Part shown: piece after piece, positions 5,076 through 6,153 of the stretch
Numbering within the stretch: the first letter of the stretch is position 1
Layout: each line of letters starts with the position of its first letter
Source: Anaerolineales bacterium
Lineage (GTDB): Bacteria; Chloroflexota; Anaerolineae; UBA7937
Length of the DNA stretch: 6,153 nucleotides
Assembly: GCA_030593425.1 (NCBI GenBank)
Contig: JAUVHF010000099.1
Location: 1 to 6,153 of the forward strand
Direction of reading: 5' to 3'
Translations under genes and position numbers: made by a program
Notes under the pieces: model-generated
Seen by the model: only the letters and a program-made list of their open reading frames with translations
Told to the model about the DNA's origin: nothing
Databases searched by the model: none

Positions 5076-6119
5076 ATGAGGAAGCCTACCAGTGTAACCC
5101 GACGCGATTTTCTGAAACTCTCGGCCGGCTCGGTGGCTGCTCTGGGGCTAGCCCTGGCAGATATCCCCGGCTTTACTAAATTGTTGGAAGCGGCGGTCAG
5201 CGAGGTGCCAGTGATTTGGCTCCAGGCAGGGACCTGCTCTGGCTGTTCGGTCTCCGTCTTGAACACCGTCAGCCCTAAGATCCAGAATATCCTCATCGAC
5301 CAGGTGGTGCCCGGCAAGCATATAAGTCTAGGATACCACGCCACAATCATGGCGGGCCAAGGGGATCAGGTCATCGAGGCGATGTACGATATCGCGATCC
5401 AGAACAAAGGGGGCTTCGTCCTGGTGGCCGAAGGCGCCTTCTCGATGAAAGACGAGGGGATCTACTGCGAGATCGGCGAGCGGGCAGACCAGGGCATCAC
5501 CGCTCTGGAGCACCTTACCACGCTAGGCCAGGATGCGTTAGCCGTGTTGGCTTTGGGCACCTGCGCTTCGTACGGTGGCATCCCCGCCGCTCAGCCCAAC
5601 CCCACCGGCTGCCAGGGGGTAGGCGATGTCTTCGCCGAGACCGGGATCCAGACCCCGCTGGTGAACATCCCCGGCTGCCCGCCCCACCCGGACTGGTTCG
5701 TGGGTACCCTGGCCTCTATCCTTATAGGCGGCCTGGACTCGGTCGAGCTGGACAGCGAGAAACGGCCGACGGCCTTCTTTGCAGAGACTGTCCATGACCG
5801 CTGTGAACGACGGGGTAATTTTGATTCCGACACATTCGCCAAAAAGCTGGGCGAAGACGGCTGCCTGTACGAGCTGGGCTGCAAAGGGCCGGTAACCCAT
5901 GCCGATTGCCCCACCCGGCTGTGGAATAACAATACCAGCTGGTGCGTGGCCACCAACTCACCCTGTATCGGCTGCGCTTCACTGGAGTTTCCCGATGGGG
6001 TTTCGCCAGTTTACGACAAGATTCCGCTGATGACCCTTGAGGATAAGATCGCCATCGGCGTGGCCGGGGGTGTTGTGCTGGCCGGGGGGGCCGCCCTGGC
6101 CAAGAAAGCGATTGGCTAA
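5076..6119 (+). CDS. [NiFe] hydrogenase small subunit with Tat signal (HyaA/HupS family)
   Basis: The electron-relay subunit of the exported hydrogenase, 347 residues. A twin-arginine motif TRRDFLK (residues 8-14) and a hydrophobic stretch to about residue 28 direct Tat export of the folded heterodimer. Proximal cluster ligands are C54 and C57 (TCSGC), C163 (GTC) and C201 (GCPPHP). The O2-tolerance extra cysteines are absent: the equivalent positions are G56 and G168. Distal cluster ligands are H240, C243, C263 and C269. The medial cluster has C278, C297 and C300 plus C290 in SWC, where standard enzymes have Pro, so it is probably [4Fe-4S], not [3Fe-4S]. A Gly/Ala-rich hydrophobic run at about 325-342 followed by AKKAIG looks like a C-terminal membrane anchor, though short. 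It follows the large subunit after 19 nt in one transcript. No cytochrome b subunit is visible before the window ends. Confidence 0.95.
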   Translation: MRKPTSVTRRDFLKLSAGSVAALGLALADIPGFTKLLEAAVSEVPVIWLQAGTCSGCSVSVLNTVSPKIQNILIDQVVPGKHISLGYHATIMAGQGDQVIEAMYDIAIQNKGGFVLVAEGAFSMKDEGIYCEIGERADQGITALEHLTTLGQDALAVLALGTCASYGGIPAAQPNPTGCQGVGDVFAETGIQTPLVNIPGCPPHPDWFVGTLASILIGGLDSVELDSEKRPTAFFAETVHDRCERRGNFDSDTFAKKLGEDGCLYELGCKGPVTHADCPTRLWNNNTSWCVATNSPCIGCASLEFPDGVSPVYDKIPLMTLEDKIAIGVAGGVVLAGGAALAKKAIG

Positions 6120-6153
6120 GTATAACAAACAATAGCAATCTGATAAGGGAAGA
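6120..6153 (+). other. Short tail after the hydrogenase, possible ribosome site of a next gene
   Basis: There is no terminator hairpin after the small-subunit stop. The window ends in AAGGGAAGA, purine-rich like a ribosome binding site, so transcription probably continues into another gene just beyond the edge. That gene cannot be identified from here. Confidence 0.3.

Noticed and set aside
5076..6119. O2-tolerant hydrogenase with a six-Cys proximal cluster
   Set aside because: Both supernumerary positions are Gly (G56 and G168), so the proximal cluster is the standard four-Cys type.

Overview
The window suggests an anaerobic bacterium that lives on low-potential electron chemistry. It holds two divergently transcribed groups of genes. 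On the minus strand is hdrC-hdrB-hdrA, encoding a complete HdrB and HdrC and the first 287 codons of HdrA, which runs off the left edge. On the plus strand are a hydrogenase maturation protease, a group-1-type [NiFe] hydrogenase large subunit and its Tat-exported small subunit. Purine-rich Shine-Dalgarno sites, TTGACA/TAnnnT promoters and a stem-loop right after an in-frame UGA all point to a bacterium rather than an archaeon. The phylum cannot be fixed from this stretch; an anaerobic Chloroflexota, Firmicutes or sulfate-reducer-like lineage would each fit.

The most striking point is in hdrA. Its reading frame meets a UGA at 282..280 (codon 194), exactly where HdrA proteins carry the second cysteine of a conserved CxxC. 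The same frame continues without a stop to the window edge with unmistakable HdrA sequence, including a 4Fe-4S ferredoxin motif. With a hairpin immediately 3' of the UGA, this is best read as a selenocysteine HdrA, which ordinary gene calling would truncate to 193 residues.

The second point is regulatory. Between the divergent groups (2334..2836) and again before the large-subunit gene (3341..3499) there are four 18-bp sites resembling the Rex (NADH/NAD+ sensor) operator TTGTGAA-N4-TTCACAA. They match it at 13, 11, 11 and 12 of 14 fixed positions. Each lies on or just downstream of the -10 box of a recognisable promoter: hdrC, the protease gene, and the large-subunit gene (a tandem pair). The hdrC leader also has a GC-rich hairpin followed by a U-rich stretch just before the ribosome binding site, a possible attenuator.

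Together the genes give a cytoplasmic electron-bifurcating-type HdrABC module beside an exported H2 uptake hydrogenase, apparently under one redox-responsive control. The usual Hdr partner, the cytoplasmic Mvh-type hydrogenase, is absent from the window; any MvhD- or FrhB-type partner would have to lie off the left edge. The hydrogenase has its large-subunit gene first (the reverse of the usual order), a normal Cys (not Sec) active site, a standard O2-sensitive proximal cluster, and a fourth Cys at the medial cluster that predicts [4Fe-4S] instead of [3Fe-4S]. Between the promoters, around 2487..2525, is an imperfect 22-bp tandem repeat that may be a relic of a mobile-element end. A purine-rich stretch at the right edge hints at a further gene just outside.
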